DNA of 64,000 nt, from positions 9,223,298 to 9,287,297 of the forward strand of contig OX377203.1 in assembly GCA_947396885.1 (NCBI GenBank), given 5' to 3'. This stretch comes from Heligmosomoides polygyrus polygyrus. Taxonomy: Eukaryota > Nematoda > Chromadorea > Rhabditida > Heligmosomidae. Shown here one piece after another: positions 9,394 through 21,639 of this stretch. The translations under genes and the position numbers were made by a program. A model generated the notes under the pieces. That model worked only from the letters and a program-made list of their open reading frames with translations. It made no database searches and was not told where the DNA came from. The number at the start of each line of letters is the position of its first letter. The first letter of the stretch is position 1.

Positions 9394-12030
9394 AAGTTTT
9401 CTGATGGGCCACCTTGCATGGTAACGCTTGATTTGTTTGCTGTACAACATCTAAAAATACGTACATAAGGTTCGATTTATTCAGTTTTATCATTGCATCG
9501 TTAAGCTATAGGGTGAGTTGTTGCTGCTGCTAGAATCTCGATTACCATTCCATGACGACATCGAGTAATGTGAACCTACAGCACACTATAAGCAAATTAC
9601 CATTGTTAACATCGATGCTAGCTGTTCATATTAAGCGCCAGCAGCGACCTGTACGACTGCCATACTGGTTTTTCAACATGTTCAGTTCCCAAAGTAGAGC
9701 TTCTCTATCAAGGTGTCATTTCTCAATGCGTGCTCCAGCACCTCAGCACAATAGTAAGAAAATAAATCATACATCTGTTACACTCAAGTATAAATGACCT
9801 TTCGAGCAACAACCTAACAAGAGCTGGCACGGTCTATTGCGTCTTTATGAACAACATAAAGTAACATTTGTACAACACTGTCACACGTATTGAGTTTTCT
9901 CAGTTATACGCTAGCATAAAGAACTTCAGCTAAGTCTATGATAACACGTATGCATTTGTATGCACAAGCGATGAGGTGGATAATGCTAATATCGTGTCAA
10001 GGTGTATCTGGTAGATCGGTGTTGACGTTGAGCTGAAGAAACCAACGAGAAATAAATATGGAATACATTCTGCTAAAGGAGGATTATAACCATCACAAAG
10101 GTTGTATGCTTTGAAGGGGTGGTGGGATGGAGAATAGGTGACAAGGTAATGTAGCGCTGGAACGATTTTGCCAACCTCGACCTTCCTGCTTGCACAACAA
10201 GTTATTTAGCTGCACCCCTTCAAAAGAAGTGCGATATGAAGGTGCTTCCAGGAATGCAAGAGCAACTTTAGGCTACCGTTCAACATTGCTTCAGAAATCA
10301 AAAGCCTTGTGAACTGAAAGAGGAATTTACTCGTTTTAGTGTTGGCCTTTTGTTTGTTCCGAAGCTGCATTTGGCTTGCCTTGAAAGTTACGTTGAACCC
10401 GTGGCTTGCTTGATCCGCCTTGAATCTCTTGATAGAAAGGAAGAAAGTGTTGCTAATTTCTTAGCAGACGTCTCGAACTAAATGTTCTTTGGCTTCGCTT
10501 ATACGAAGTAAGGATTCGAATTTGGATGAAAGAGCCAACATAAACAACGGTATGCATAGGCAAACCGCGAAAGATTTCGGATGGTGTTTGGTTCTTTGCA
10601 GAAAGCAATAGAAAGACTAGAAAGACTTAGGAAAATAAGATAAAAGAAAAAATAGGAGAGAAGACGGAGGGAAATACGTCTGGCTGCTGCGATATTGCAC
10701 ATACGAATGACCCATGACAGCCTACATGTTGGCCAGAGTGGAACACCTGGGAAAGCCTTGATGAAGCTGAAATGACATGGGTATGTACGGTGGCAGGTGC
10801 CTCATGATGCCACTACCAATAGGCAGAATACGAAGTCTAACCTTGGGCGGGCCCTGTATCTCAAAGGCCCCTTTAAACTGCTACGCACCCCGAAGGCTGT
10901 CTTGGAAAGTCGTTGACACCTATTAGCATTCTGCTAAATACCCACAAAGTTATGGAGCGAACAATGATGCGTTTACATTGCCATTTTCTGTTGGCACACT
11001 CCATGTAGGAGCGCACGAGACTAGACAGTAGGGTAGTCGGAAAAGTGACTTTTAAAACAAAGGAGTTCTGCGATCGAAATAAATTATCTTCTTCCTGTGG
11101 AGGAACGGCTTCTGTAGGAAAATCCGTCTCCTGCGCATAAAAAGACCTTGGTTAAAATCAGAACCTTCCTGAAATCCCTAGTATTGTTCAACATAACGTG
11201 CGTGCCAACACAGTCATGAAAACAAACTTCCGTGAACTGCTCGACAACTGGTATTTTCAGAACTGCCGCTGCAACTATATAAGGCGCTAGAAAGCTATAC
11301 CATCATCACTCGTCAGCTCTACACGCTCTGAATTCGCCTTAAATGTTAATTCCACTTTAGGTGAAGCTGCAGCTTCTAATGCCAACAGTTCCGTTCTGGA
11401 TATAGCTTCCTTGGTTATTGCATTAATATAATCGAAAAGTGGATCCATCTTAGTCGTAGGGCAGCATCGCTAGGAAAGCGAAACGATTGTGAACAATGTG
11501 GCGTCGATCGGCATGACAATTGCAATGTAGAGCTTTCTCGTAGGCCATTTCATAGCATTGCCTTGTAAACCACTCTGTTTTCAGTTTTGCTGCCACTGCC
11601 AAGCGATCAGAGCAATCAAGGAAGAGTGCTCCTACCTAGGATAGATCCCGCAAATCCCTCTACATACAGAGTTTTGGGAACAATTCATCTAGCGTACGTG
11701 ACTACTACATATGATAAAACAGTATATGTTTCTTTCTAAAAAAAGTAGAACTGTTTTTAAATAAGAACCTGGAAGAGGGGCCAAGATGGGGAAACCAGCA
11801 AGAAGAGACCAGTAGGTGTCAATAGTGGAAACAAAGAAGTGGGCCAGTAGTTGGGATCAGGAAGGTGGGTGACTGTGCATGAGAACGATTACGGAGGAAC
11901 AACCTGAGGGAGAGAAGTACTGCGCAGCACAAACCAATGACATTGGCCGGTTAGGAAAGAATGTCTATGATGATGGTACCGAATTTTATGTTTTACAATA
12001 ACTACTTTCCATAGGTCAGTGATGCTACAA
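9394..12030. other. No recognised gene
   Basis: Ordinary AT-moderate sequence with scattered short frames only. A TACCTAGGATAGATCCC motif near 11634 resembles the end of the MITE family at 24826, 42153 and 50978. Confidence 0.5.
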
Positions 12031-12033
12031 AGT

Positions 12034-12096
12034 CGCGCGAAGCGCGCAAGTGCGAGACACGCCGTTAGGCGTGTCGGAGCACTTGTTTGTAATAAA
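12034..12096 (+). other. Two GC-rich hairpins followed by AATAAA
   Basis: CGCGCGAAGCGCG forms a 5 bp stem at 12034-12046, and 12048-12084 forms a longer stem (AAGTGC/GCACTT outside, GACACGCC/GGCGTGTC inside). AATAAA is at 12091. Could be a transcript end or a small structured RNA; nothing else supports either. Confidence 0.35.
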
Positions 12097-12755
12097 ACCT
12101 CCTTGAGTTAGTATTATCATTCTTAAAAATTGCTGCAGTCATGAAAAGCAGTGAGTGACGGAACTGAACTAACAAGTAACAGTTATTGACATTAAAAAAG
12201 CGTTTATCTGAAAAGAGTTGTAGAGAAGCCTGTTATTTTTATGCGACAAAATGCTGCGATGGAGGAGGAGACTGGCCAATCAAGATCATGGAAGAATACC
12301 ACGAAGGCATGAATTTGGTAAGGAGGTTTCAAATATGTAATCTGTGTGTTCGAGGTTCTACATTTGCGAGAGGGGTTCTTCTAGAGTCTGAATCTTTGTT
12401 ATTGGAAGATCAGTAAAAAAATGGCCTATGCTTCCTTTTTGGTTTGACCGAAGTAATTGTTACGAATCGATGGCACCGTTCCCAGGGGAACATGGCCCGT
12501 TGAACGGAGTCCCCAATTCGTCCTGGCAACGCAAAACCTCGAGGCCTCGCATGCTATCCTCTTACCCCTTTGCACCGACAAGCACTTTACGCACACACCT
12601 CATGTTAGCCGTGGGTGGAACACGAGCGCGCTGCAGTGATCCCGCCGAGTGTATTGACATGAGAAGACAACCCCAACCTAGTAACAACAACCGACTACAA
12701 CAATTATGCATAACCAACCAGCCAACTGTCCTTGCGGGGGAGGGAGCGGGACATT

Positions 12756-12955
12756 GCATAGATAGTTAGGGACTCACCCCTTTTTTCCTCCTGGGCTACA
12801 TAGAGTAGCATCACACGATTTACTATGTGTAGACATTCATTACGTACGTACGTATAGACACTTCCACAATACCATATCAAAATTTCACAAGCGAATACGA
12901 GGTATCAAGAAGAAATATAAGATGCTATTGGGTTGATCGAAAAGTCAATTGGCGC
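12756..12955 (+). repeat. Direct repeat R1 (200 bp), ends in mariner-like terminus
   Basis: Nearly identical to 13723-13918. Starts GCATAGATAGTTAG and ends TTGGGTTGATCGAAAAGTC, which is a mariner-type inverted terminal sequence. Contains a short ACGTACGTACGTA run. Confidence 0.75.
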
Positions 12956-13099
12956 CTGCAGTGACACTGAGCGTATGCGTGTGACCGTACTGCGTGTATT
13001 GATCCGGCCGCTTCACGAAGATTCCGAGCGCCTATTCTAAGCTAATTACTTACTGTCTCTGGATCCAGCTGAGACTTCTCAACTTCCATCTGTAACTAG

Positions 13100-13733
13100 T
13101 ATTTGTGCAGGACGTCGCTCATCGATCTTATCGATTTCTGGCTCTTCGATCCACACTGAACTTGGTGCGAGCCCTGGTGGCGGGGCCAAACTGCGTCTTA
13201 CACAGCTACCTTTTAAGGTCTATTGTTCCACTACTGCTTTCCCTGTTCGTTGTGGCTTTTGCGACTCGTCTTCGTTTTCTGTTTTCATAACGCGGCACCG
13301 TTGTCTGGTCTACTGGGATCGTCGTTGCTCACAACTTCATGGAGACACCCAATCGTTCCTCGTCAGTGCCGGCCATCAAAGGAAGTACATCGAATATCCG
13401 TCGCCGAATAAGGACCAGTTCCTCGCGAATCTTCTGATTGATCTTCCTACAAGCAATTTTCCCTCTTTCTTGAAGCCTATCCTTGAAATATTGATTGACA
13501 CTAGGGAGCAATTGAATTTAATCAAGGAGTTGTGCTCTAAGGTTACTGAGGAGAATGTGTCACTTAGGGCTGAAAATAATAAGTTGAAACAGCTATTAGA
13601 GTCGCGTGATTCTCAGGTTAACAGTGTTGTCTCCTCTGTTCAAAAGCCTCTTCAAATGTCTGTTGTCAGCCCTTCTCATAATGTTGAGCAGGATTTAGAA
13701 GATGCCCGCTGGGGGGGGGGGGGCATAGCGTAG
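13100..13733 (+). pseudogene. LINE ORF1-like fragment with coiled coil
   Basis: In frame from about 13350: SPNKDQFLANLLIDLPTSN, then LKPILEILIDTREQLNLIKE, TEENVSLRAENNKLKQLLES. A Cys/His-rich stretch lies before it in another frame. This resembles ORF1 of CR1-type LINEs (RNA-binding, coiled-coil oligomerising). Cut off at a 12-G run where direct repeat R2 begins. Family assignment is inference. Confidence 0.45.
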
Positions 13734-13918
13734 ATAGTTAAGGACTCACCCCTTTTTTCCTCCTGCGCTACATAGAGTAGCACCACACGATTTATTATGT
13801 ATGGACACTTATTACGTACGTACGTATAGACACTACCACAATATCATATCAAAATTTCACAAGCGAATACGAGGCATCAAGAAGAAATATACGATGATAT
13901 TGGGTTGATCGAAAAGTC
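13723..13918 (+). repeat. Direct repeat R2 (196 bp)
   Basis: Second copy of the 12756 repeat, starting GCATAGCGTAGATAG and ending GGGTTGATCGAAAAGTC. Here the mariner-like terminus continues into a mariner remnant, so R2 is probably the original and R1 the duplicate. Confidence 0.75.
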
Positions 13919-14320
13919 TTGCAACACTTTACGCTACTATCTGTTAAATTTATTAAAGTATTCATCTTATGTGGTAACGTCACAGTACATTCTCGAAGCT
14001 TCCTTAAACATACTATATAAGGCCTCGTCGAGTACGAATACAACAACAATATAAACGCTAAGCAGCATCCTATGACCTATAATCTAGTACGAATTTCTGC
14101 AAGACCATTACACAAGGACTACTGCCTCCAACGTCTGCGCTGCATTCAAAGAGGAAGTCATTCATCATTCCACAGTGGCCCGTTGGTATCGAAGATCGAG
14201 CTTGTTCCGGGCGCCTCTCTGTTGGACTCACTAAAGAAATGTTTCGACCTCCCATGGAACTTCAAGTCGAGACCGAGATCATTAGAAAGGGCTCGGAATG
14301 CCGATTACGAATATGATTAT
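13900..14320 (+). pseudogene. mariner 5' remnant
   Basis: Begins with a TGGGTTGATCGAAAAGTCTTG terminus. Around 14150-14300, two frames give HHSTVARWYRR and RPPMELQVETEIIRKGSEC, matching the helix-turn-helix end and linker of mariner transposases. No catalytic domain. Interrupted at about 14325 by a SINE-like repeat. Confidence 0.5.
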
Positions 14321-14324
14321 CAAA

Positions 14325-14520
14325 ATGGCAAAATGAAATTCCTGAGTGAGTTAGGCCTGCGGAAATCGCGGGGCCTCACCACAGGTTGGCTGTGCGACAC
14401 ACCTGGCGCGAGAGTAGTGAGTCATCGGGGCTCCGTAAGTACCTGCCAGCTGCAGTGGCTGCGCAGGGGTAGTACTCCCGCTCGTTAGGTGCGACGTCGT
14501 TACATGCAGCCTATCTACAA
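14325..14520 (+). repeat. tRNA-like SINE, family B, copy 1
   Basis: Inverted counterpart of 16290-16508. Shares AAATTCCTGAGTGAGTTAGG-type start and the TTAGGTGCGACGTCGTT block. A-box-like GCGCAGGGGTAGTACTCCC is present; the B box is decayed. Confidence 0.5.
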
Positions 14521-15238
14521 CCAGCAACAAAACAATCAATTGTAGCGAGATCAAACAAATATTCACAAGAAGTGACAAACACACTTGGGTGATCATCAAT
14601 ATAGCCTGCCTTTTGTCAAGAGTATTTCAAAAAAACCAGGAGCACGAAACATTCGGTAAGCCTGCGATACAACCTTTAGTAGCTTGTCCCTCTGGGTCAT
14701 GTTGAACTCCACGCTATGTGCCATGGCAAACTAACTCACCCTTTTCATAACGATTTTCATTGGGCAGAAGCAAAAACTGTCTAGAGGTTGAGTCAGCGAC
14801 GTAGCCCCGGCAGGAATGTTGGTGTTATAGTGAATAACATTCGCATGGGTGGTGTTCGAGTTTTCTTCGCCGTCGTCGTCGCCGCGGTCCCAATCGAACT
14901 CGCCATCAGTAGACACATCTGATCCCAAATTTTCATCCGTTTCTACATCAACTGAAGCTGCAACACCGTCATAGAATAGCTGCGAACCTTCTATCGATCT
15001 TCTTCTCACGAGCTGGTGCATAATTGTCGTCTAGTATCCCAAGTTCAGCGAGAAGAATGTACACCACTTTTGGTGAACAGGACATAGTGAGTGAAGAAAA
15101 AGCAGTAGATCGAGACGACATTTGGGTTTCCTCATCTATGCAGTAGATCGACGGCATTTTGTTCTTCCTCATTATACATAGCTTTTGCATTGTTCTAGTT
15201 ATTCAATATATGATTTAGACCCTATTTGTGCAAAATAT
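14521..15238. other. No recognised gene
   Basis: A 96-codon minus-strand frame at 14731-15021 has an acidic stretch from a GTCGTCGTC run but no family resemblance or splice context. Confidence 0.4.
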
Positions 15239-15240
15239 TA

Positions 15241-16147
15241 GGGGGGGCCAAAAGTAATGAGACAAAATGAAAATTTTTTTTTATCTCCTTATAACTCAAT
15301 TACAACTCAACGATGCTGAAGAGTGTATTTGCCATTAAGGGCAAGGACCTTGCTGCCATCGCTCAGCCAACTTCCTGATCCCATCCTTCCAGAACTGCTT
15401 GAGCCTGGTGTTGATCAACTGCTCGATATGGTTGTCAAGGACTGCTTGGGTTTTTGTGTCCCTTCCGACTAGGAAGTCCTGTAGGCTCAAGTAGTAGTGG
15501 TAGTTGCATGGAGAGATGTCCAGCGAATACGGTGGGTGAGGCATGTGAACGTAGCCCAGCTGGCCAAGCTTATCCGTGCTTACTTGTTCCCGATGGGGTG
15601 CGGCGTTGTCGAAGAGGAGAACCTTCTTGAAGCGCTGCGAATGAATAAGAGCGAGTCGCCCGCCCATCTCCTCTATTTCGTTCACCATGGCCTTGGAGTT
15701 CATCGCGGTGCTCTTGGGAAACAGCCTCCGGTAAACCGATCCATGGGCGCAGACCCAAAAGCTCCAAAGATGCTTCTCGCCGTGAACATCTCGCCGAACG
15801 AAGGTCGGTAACAATTCACCAGGCCTCACCCAGACTCGCTGCTTGGCAGGGTTAAGGTAGAAGACGTACTTCTCATCTTGCGTGAATATTGAGCCCAGGC
15901 TGCTCGGGGTTGGGAATTGGGCGAGATTTGCGCGACACAGGTCGACTCGTCAAACTGGGGTTTCGGCATGAGACAGGCTGGGGTTTTTGGCATGCTTCTG
16001 GAAAGAGCGGAAGTGGTAACTTTTCAGATGAGCTTCAGTAAGTAGCATACAAACATACAAATACAACAAGCACGAAACTAGACTCCAGCCACGAGATATA
16101 TGGACACGGCGTGGGGTGTCTCATTACTTTTGGCCCCCCCCCCCCCC
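15241..16147 (-). mobile_element. mariner-type element, internally deleted, TA target duplication
   Basis: Ends are G/C-run plus CCAAAAGTAATGAGAC as inverted repeats, flanked by TA on both sides. The minus-strand frame 15335-15829 is the transposase C-terminal half: VLLFDNAAPHREQVS, then MPHPPYSLDISPCNYHYY. The third catalytic Asp of the mariner D,D34D triad (normally in SDYH) is Asn here, so the enzyme is dead. The N-terminal half is mostly missing (907 bp against about 1.3 kb). One end has 7 G, the other 14 C. Confidence 0.85.
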
Positions 16148-16289
16148 TAATAGTAAAAAATGTCACCATAGCAGTTTTTTGCCTTCAAGCATTTTTACAA
16201 ACGTGTACGGTGGTTTTCCCGGCTATTTAATCAAACACGTGTCACAATTCAGAACAAAATTCAGAACAAAAGGTCATTTTGAATATAAA

Positions 16290-16508
16290 TTATGATTTGC
16301 AAAAAGCCACCACCAGTGGGAACCGAACCAACGACGTCTCACCTAACAAGCGATCGCACTACCACTGCGCCGCCGCCGCATCTGGCGGCCATTTCTGACG
16401 AAGCTCACCACTCTCGCGCCAGCTGTGCCGCACAGCTAGCCTGTGGTGAAGCCCCCCGACTTCGGCAGGCGATAACTCCTTCAGGAATTTCATTTTGCAA
16501 TTTTGACA
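16290..16508 (-). repeat. tRNA-like SINE, family B, copy 2
   Basis: On the minus strand GGCGCAGTGGTAGTGCG (A box) and GTTGGTTCGGTTCCC (B box) are at tRNA spacing. It ends at the AATTTTGACAT sequence used as target site by the RTE element that follows. Confidence 0.6.
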
Positions 16509-16528
16509 TGGAGTGCAATTTTGACACG

Positions 16529-18855
16529 GAGAGCGCCTGATAGACTTCCTATCCGCGTGCCGTCTCTACCATGGAAATTCTATGTGTAAGAAGCCTTCAA
16601 ACCGACGATGGACCTGGGAAAGCCCAAATGGAGAAACACGTTCGGAGATCGACCATGTTTTACGAACAGACGCTGGATCTGTTCGACGTCTCCGTGCTGC
16701 CTTCATTTGACACCGGCTCGGATCACCGTCTTGTCCGTGCGAAGCTGACTCTCAAAAATAGGATGTTCAAGCGTGACACCCATAAACCGGCACCGGTGAG
16801 GATCCCCACATTCAAGTCTGAGGAGTTGGAATATGCGATAAAGTCGTATGATTGGAATCTTCTTGAAGATCCATCGGAAGACTACGACCTTCTCTCCAAA
16901 GGACTGTTGAAATGTGCTAGCAGCTCTTGCGAAGCCACATCGCCGTCTGCTTCAAGACTCAACGCACATGCGATTAAACTCTTGGAGCAAAGAAGAGCTG
17001 TTAAACTGGATCCTAATGCCTCCCATCTGGAAAAAGTCACCATCTCGAAGGCCTGTCGAATTGCAGTGAAGGAGTCCATTCAAGCCTACAGAATATTGAA
17101 GCTGTTAGAAGCGGCTGGGAAAGGTTCAAGCATAAAGCGCTGCAAACGAGATCTCTGCGATCAGAAGGCAATAATGTCAGCCCTTGTGGATAAGGATGGA
17201 ACAACGCAAACGTCTCGAAGAGCGATGGAGGCCATCGTTCAGGAATTCTACACAGATCTGTTCCGTTCTTCCATCACTGTCCCGAAATGCTTGATGCCAT
17301 CAACTGAGCAAGTACCTCCCATTCTGGAATCAGAAGTTGCTCATGCTATCAGAAGGATGAAGCTGGGCACTGCTCCCGGACCGGACGGCATTTCTGCTGA
17401 TCCCCTTCGTGGGGGTGGCAGTGCCGTCTGCTCACTTCTTGCCAAGCACTTCAACCACTACCTTCGACTTGGTAGGATTCCGGACTCATGAAAGGAGTCG
17501 AAAACAGTTTTAATCTTCAAAAAAGGTCAGCAGGAGGATATCAACAACTATCGACCCATCAGTCTTCTCTCGGTTGTGTACAAGACCTTCACCAAGATAC
17601 TGCTTAACCGCATGGAGCGTTGCTTGGATGAATATCAGCCAGTGGAGCAAGCAGGGTTTCGCAAGGATTTCTCCTGCATGGACCATATTTAGACTGTCTC
17701 ACAGCTCATCGAAAGGAGCCGCGAATACCACCTCCCACTTGTTCTTGTCTCCGTGGATTATCGGAAAGCGTTCGACTCTGTGGAAATCAAGGCCAATCTG
17801 AACGCCCTTGTGCACGCTGGTATACCATCGCCCTACATCCGACTTCTCGACGAATGCTTCTCGAACACATCGACTACCATCCAGCTGTTCGATCGAAAGC
17901 TTAAAATTCCTATCGGGAAAGGAGTACGGCAGGGAGACACGATTTTTCCCAAGCTATTCACAGCGGCACTTCAGCATGCCATGAAAGACTTGAACTGGGA
18001 CGATAAAGGCTACCTTGTCGACGGTAAACGGATCAGCAACCTTCGGTTCGCCGACGATATTGTTCTGATCTCTACCAGCACGGCAGAAGCCGTGGAAATG
18101 CTGAACGAGCTCAATGTGGCAGGTATGAAGATTGGATTGGACATGAATATGTCCAAGACACAATTTATGGTCAACCAGTGATGTGACATGGGACTCGTAA
18201 GGTTAAATGGAGTCGCTCTGCAACAGGTCGACTCCTACGTCTATCTGGGAAGAGAGCTGAACATGAGTAACGACCTCGCTCCTGAAATCGCCCGCAGGAG
18301 ACGCGCAGCATGGGCAGCCTTCAGTTCGATTCGCGAAGTCACCGATCAGGTCAAGGATCCCGGCCTCAGGGCCTCGATATTCAACGCCTCTGTACTGCTT
18401 GCGATGTGTTACGCGACGGAAACCTGGCCCGACAACAAGACAATCGCCAGAGCGATGCAAACTACGCATCGTGCACTGGAGAGATGTCTTCTAAAGACAA
18501 GCCTTCGTCAGCAATGGCAAGAAGGCCTACGAAGCTCGGAGCTACGGGAGAAGTCGCAATTAACAGACTCGCTGCAGTACATGAAAAACTCCAAATATCG
18601 CTGGGCCGGACACCTGCTTCGACGAAAGGACGATAGATGGAGTCTCCGTGTCACAGAATGGCTCCCGAGAGACCATAAGAGACCACTGGGACGACCGCCA
18701 ACGCGATGGGCAGACTCATTCTCAAGATCTTTCAGAGAGCGGAGTCTGCCTCACTGGATGCAAGCAGCCAGATCGAGCGGTCTGGAAGAGTTGTGGTCCC
18801 CGCTGAGAAGACCTCCAGCCGACAAAGGACTATCAAAGTTTCAAAGTAAGTAAGT
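16529..18855 (+). mobile_element. RTE-clade LINE, 5'-truncated, with 10-11 bp target-site duplication
   Basis: AATTTTGACAC at 16518-16528 and AATTTTGACAT at 18856-18866 flank the element; the 3' end is an (AAGT)n-type tail. Order of domains: end of AP-endonuclease (ERLIDFLSACRLYHGN; RRWTWESPNG; GSDHRLVRAKL), reverse transcriptase ([48 protein letters not shown]), and the C-terminal region (YVYLGRELNMSNDLAPEIAR, RPLGRPPTRWADSF). About half of the endonuclease is missing at the 5' end. Confidence 0.9.
16571..18853 (+). pseudogene. RTE endonuclease-reverse transcriptase ORF, broken
   Basis: Coding frame carries a frameshift in the endonuclease near 16665 and three in-frame stops: TGA at 17489 (RIPDS stop KES), TAG near 17690 (MDHI stop TVSQ) and TGA at 18179 (VNQ stop CDMG). 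Each is a single-base change from a sense codon. Reverse transcriptase active-site FADD at about 18050 is intact. Non-functional but not old, since the frame is otherwise long. Confidence 0.85.
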
Positions 18856-18866
18856 AATTTTGACAT

Positions 18867-20000
18867 ACTTGCCAGACCTTGCTCCTTCTGTCTACCTCCT
18901 GTTCAGAGCTCTAAAGCAGCATCTTCGAGGTAGAGAGTTCGACGTCAACTAGAAATGGAGGTTTCTGAATTCTTTTCCTCGCAGCTGTCGGAATTCTGGC
19001 GAAAAGGAACCGAAAGGCTGCCTGAAAGAAGGGGCAGGATCTTAGACTTGGATAGGGAATATGTCGTAAGAGTTTATATTTTAACCAATTCGATACAAAT
19101 TTGAATATTGTTGTGCTAGTGTTGCAGGACTTTTGGTAGCGATGTCCGTTTCTCCTCGTGGTGCCACTGGAAAGTGCTCGCTTTGTGTTCCAATATAGGC
19201 ATGCACACACGAATGCAGGCGACAGGCCGTTGTGACAGGCCGGCTTACGAAGACCCATGTCACATCACATGGTGTATGAAGAGTCATGTTTTTCGAGATT
19301 GTGATGATGTCAGGACGTCATCGGTGGGCAACTGAGCAAGAGCGGAAGAGCGGAGCTAGCACATGCAGTCGAACGAGTTTACGCGGTGCAAGAGGATGGT
19401 CTCCATTCGAAGATGGCATGTTGCTCGTATGATTTGGCAATAATCGATTAGAAGTAAAGATGTGGGTGTTGCCAATGAAAACGATGCCAAATGTGTTGCA
19501 TTCAAGAAACTGCGCTTCAATTTGTTTTGGTTTAGAGTTGTGGATCGAGAGATTGTTCTGCGATAAATGTTAATCGCGTTCAGAGTTCAGGGAATAAGAA
19601 AAGGGAGTAGTAAAAGAGAAGCAAGAAAACTACAGCTTGAATGCCTTATTACTCTAGGGTCTAAAGGTCTATACTAATCTATATCTAAACGTCTATACCA
19701 ACATAGTCCCAGTTTTATCTGAGAATTTGAAGGTGCACACGGTGATAGCCAAATGAATGCCAACAAAAGTATGGTAATCAATACGAAATAATTGCAGCAC
19801 GTATCGAAAAGAGCAGATCAATAACCAGCAAGTTTGAAGATCGCAGTTTCGTTGGAGCATCTTCTTCAAGGTACCACACCACCTTGATTATCAAGAAGGA
19901 TACTTTTAGCCAGAAATGCAAATCCTCCATGAAATAGCAAAATGGGTGGTGTGGATGGGGAAACGGAAATGGGGATATGAAGAAGCGGAGGAGATTTCTA
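18867..20000. other. No recognised gene
   Basis: No frame, repeat or RNA gene that I can support; only short shadows on the minus strand. Confidence 0.4.
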
Positions 20001-20001
20001 T

Positions 20002-21628
20002 GGGCCTGTTCATACTTCGCTACAGCAGCGACAAGAACGCAGCGCGCGTGGCGTGTGCGGCGTGCGCAGCGCGCGGAAGTATGAACAGGCGACAAGAGCG
20101 ACTGGGGCGTCGGGCGTAGTGTGGTGTACGTAATTGCACCACAACGTCTACTTCGTGGCCTAAAATATCAAGTGAATAGGGGTCTTCACGTCTAACTTCA
20201 ACTTCAATTGCATTAGTTTTTGGAAACTGAAACAAACACAAGCAAACAGTTATATTAGTAAAAAGTTTCCGGAAACTGAGACAAACACAAGCAAACAGAC
20301 ATATTTTCAGTCAAAAAAGTTGTTAGAAACTGAAGCAGACAGAAGCGAACAATCATATTACCTACATCGTCAGTCTGGCACTCAAAATAGACATAAAAGC
20401 CCTCCTTACCTTTGTGTGAAGAACTTCAGAACAGGAATCGTTTCCTTCCAGCATTAGGGCCTGTTCATACTTCGCGACAGCAGCGACAAGAGCGACGAGA
20501 GCGTAGCGCGCGTGGCGTGCGCGGCGTGCGCAGCGCGCGGAAGTATGAACAGGCGACAAGAGCGACAAAAGCGACAAAAGCGACAAGAGCGACTGGGGCG
20601 ACGGACGTAGTGTGGTGTACGTAATTGCACAAATAGGGTCGGGGGGGGTCACCTCCTAAAAAGTGTCTCCAACACAAAAACAAGAAGGCAAAACACACTG
20701 GTATTAAAGAAAAGGCACAAACAATGCTATAGCTCTGTTCTATGCTCTCCTCCTCGTCAGCGGAGGAGAGCACAGATTTGGGCAGGGGAAGGAACTCCAG
20801 GGTGTGACTCGAGTGACGCGCCCGTGTTAAAATTGCCTGCATCCTTCAGTTCCCTCCCTTGCCCAATTCGGAAGCAGATAAAACTCGGATATGTAATCGA
20901 AACAAGCAGATAAAACTGCATCTACATGCGCTGTATGTAGTTACTCGTCGCGGCCAGCCATCGTGACCCCCCCCCCCGGCCCTATTTGCGCCCTGGCACT
21001 CAAAAGAAACATAAAAGCACTCCTTACCTTTGTATGAAAAACGGCACAACAGGAATCGTTTCCTTCCAGCACTAGTGCGTCTTCCAGCAGTAGCGCGGTG
21101 TAATTACGTACACCACACTCCATTCGTCGCCCCAGTCGCTCCTGGCGCCGGCGCGAAGTATGAACAGGCGACAAGAGCGACAAGAGCGACAAGAGCGACA
21201 AGAGCGACTGGAGCGACGGCTCCGGCGCTCGAGTATGAACACTTTTCGGCGGCGCGCGCTCGGTTTTAATCGATATGCATGTTTTGCACGGGCGACGAGT
21301 CGCTCTTGTCGCGAAGTATGAACAGGCCCTTAGTGCGCCTTCCAGCACTAGTGCGGTGTAATTACGTACTCCACACCACACTCCGTTCGTCGCCCCAGTC
21401 GCTCCAGTCGCTCCCGGCGACGGCGCGAAGTATGAACAGGCTACAAGAGCGAGAAGAGCGACGAGAGCGACAAGAGCGATTGGAGCGACGGCCCGGCGCT
21501 CCAATCGCTCTTGTCGCTCTCGTCGTAGGATGAACACTTTTCGGCGGCGCGCGCTCGGTTTTAATCGATATGCATGTTTTGCACGGGCGACGAGTCGCTC
21601 TTGTCGCGAAGTATGAACAGGCCCTATC
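20002..21628. repeat. Cluster of palindromic MITEs (GGGCCTGTTCATACTTCG ends)
   Basis: Several copies with ends GGGCCTGTTCATACTTCG and its inverse: around 20002-20140, 20457-20640, 21060-21328 and 21330-21626. Where clear, the flank is TTA (CATTA-GGGCC; AGGCCC-TTA), as in PIF/Harbinger-type elements. Inside are 9-bp repeats of GCGACAAGA. Long frames here (for example 246 codons on the minus strand) are translations of that repeat and not genes. The last two copies share GTATGAACACTTTTCGGCGG. Confidence 0.75.
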
Positions 21629-21639
21629 GAACGCATGCA

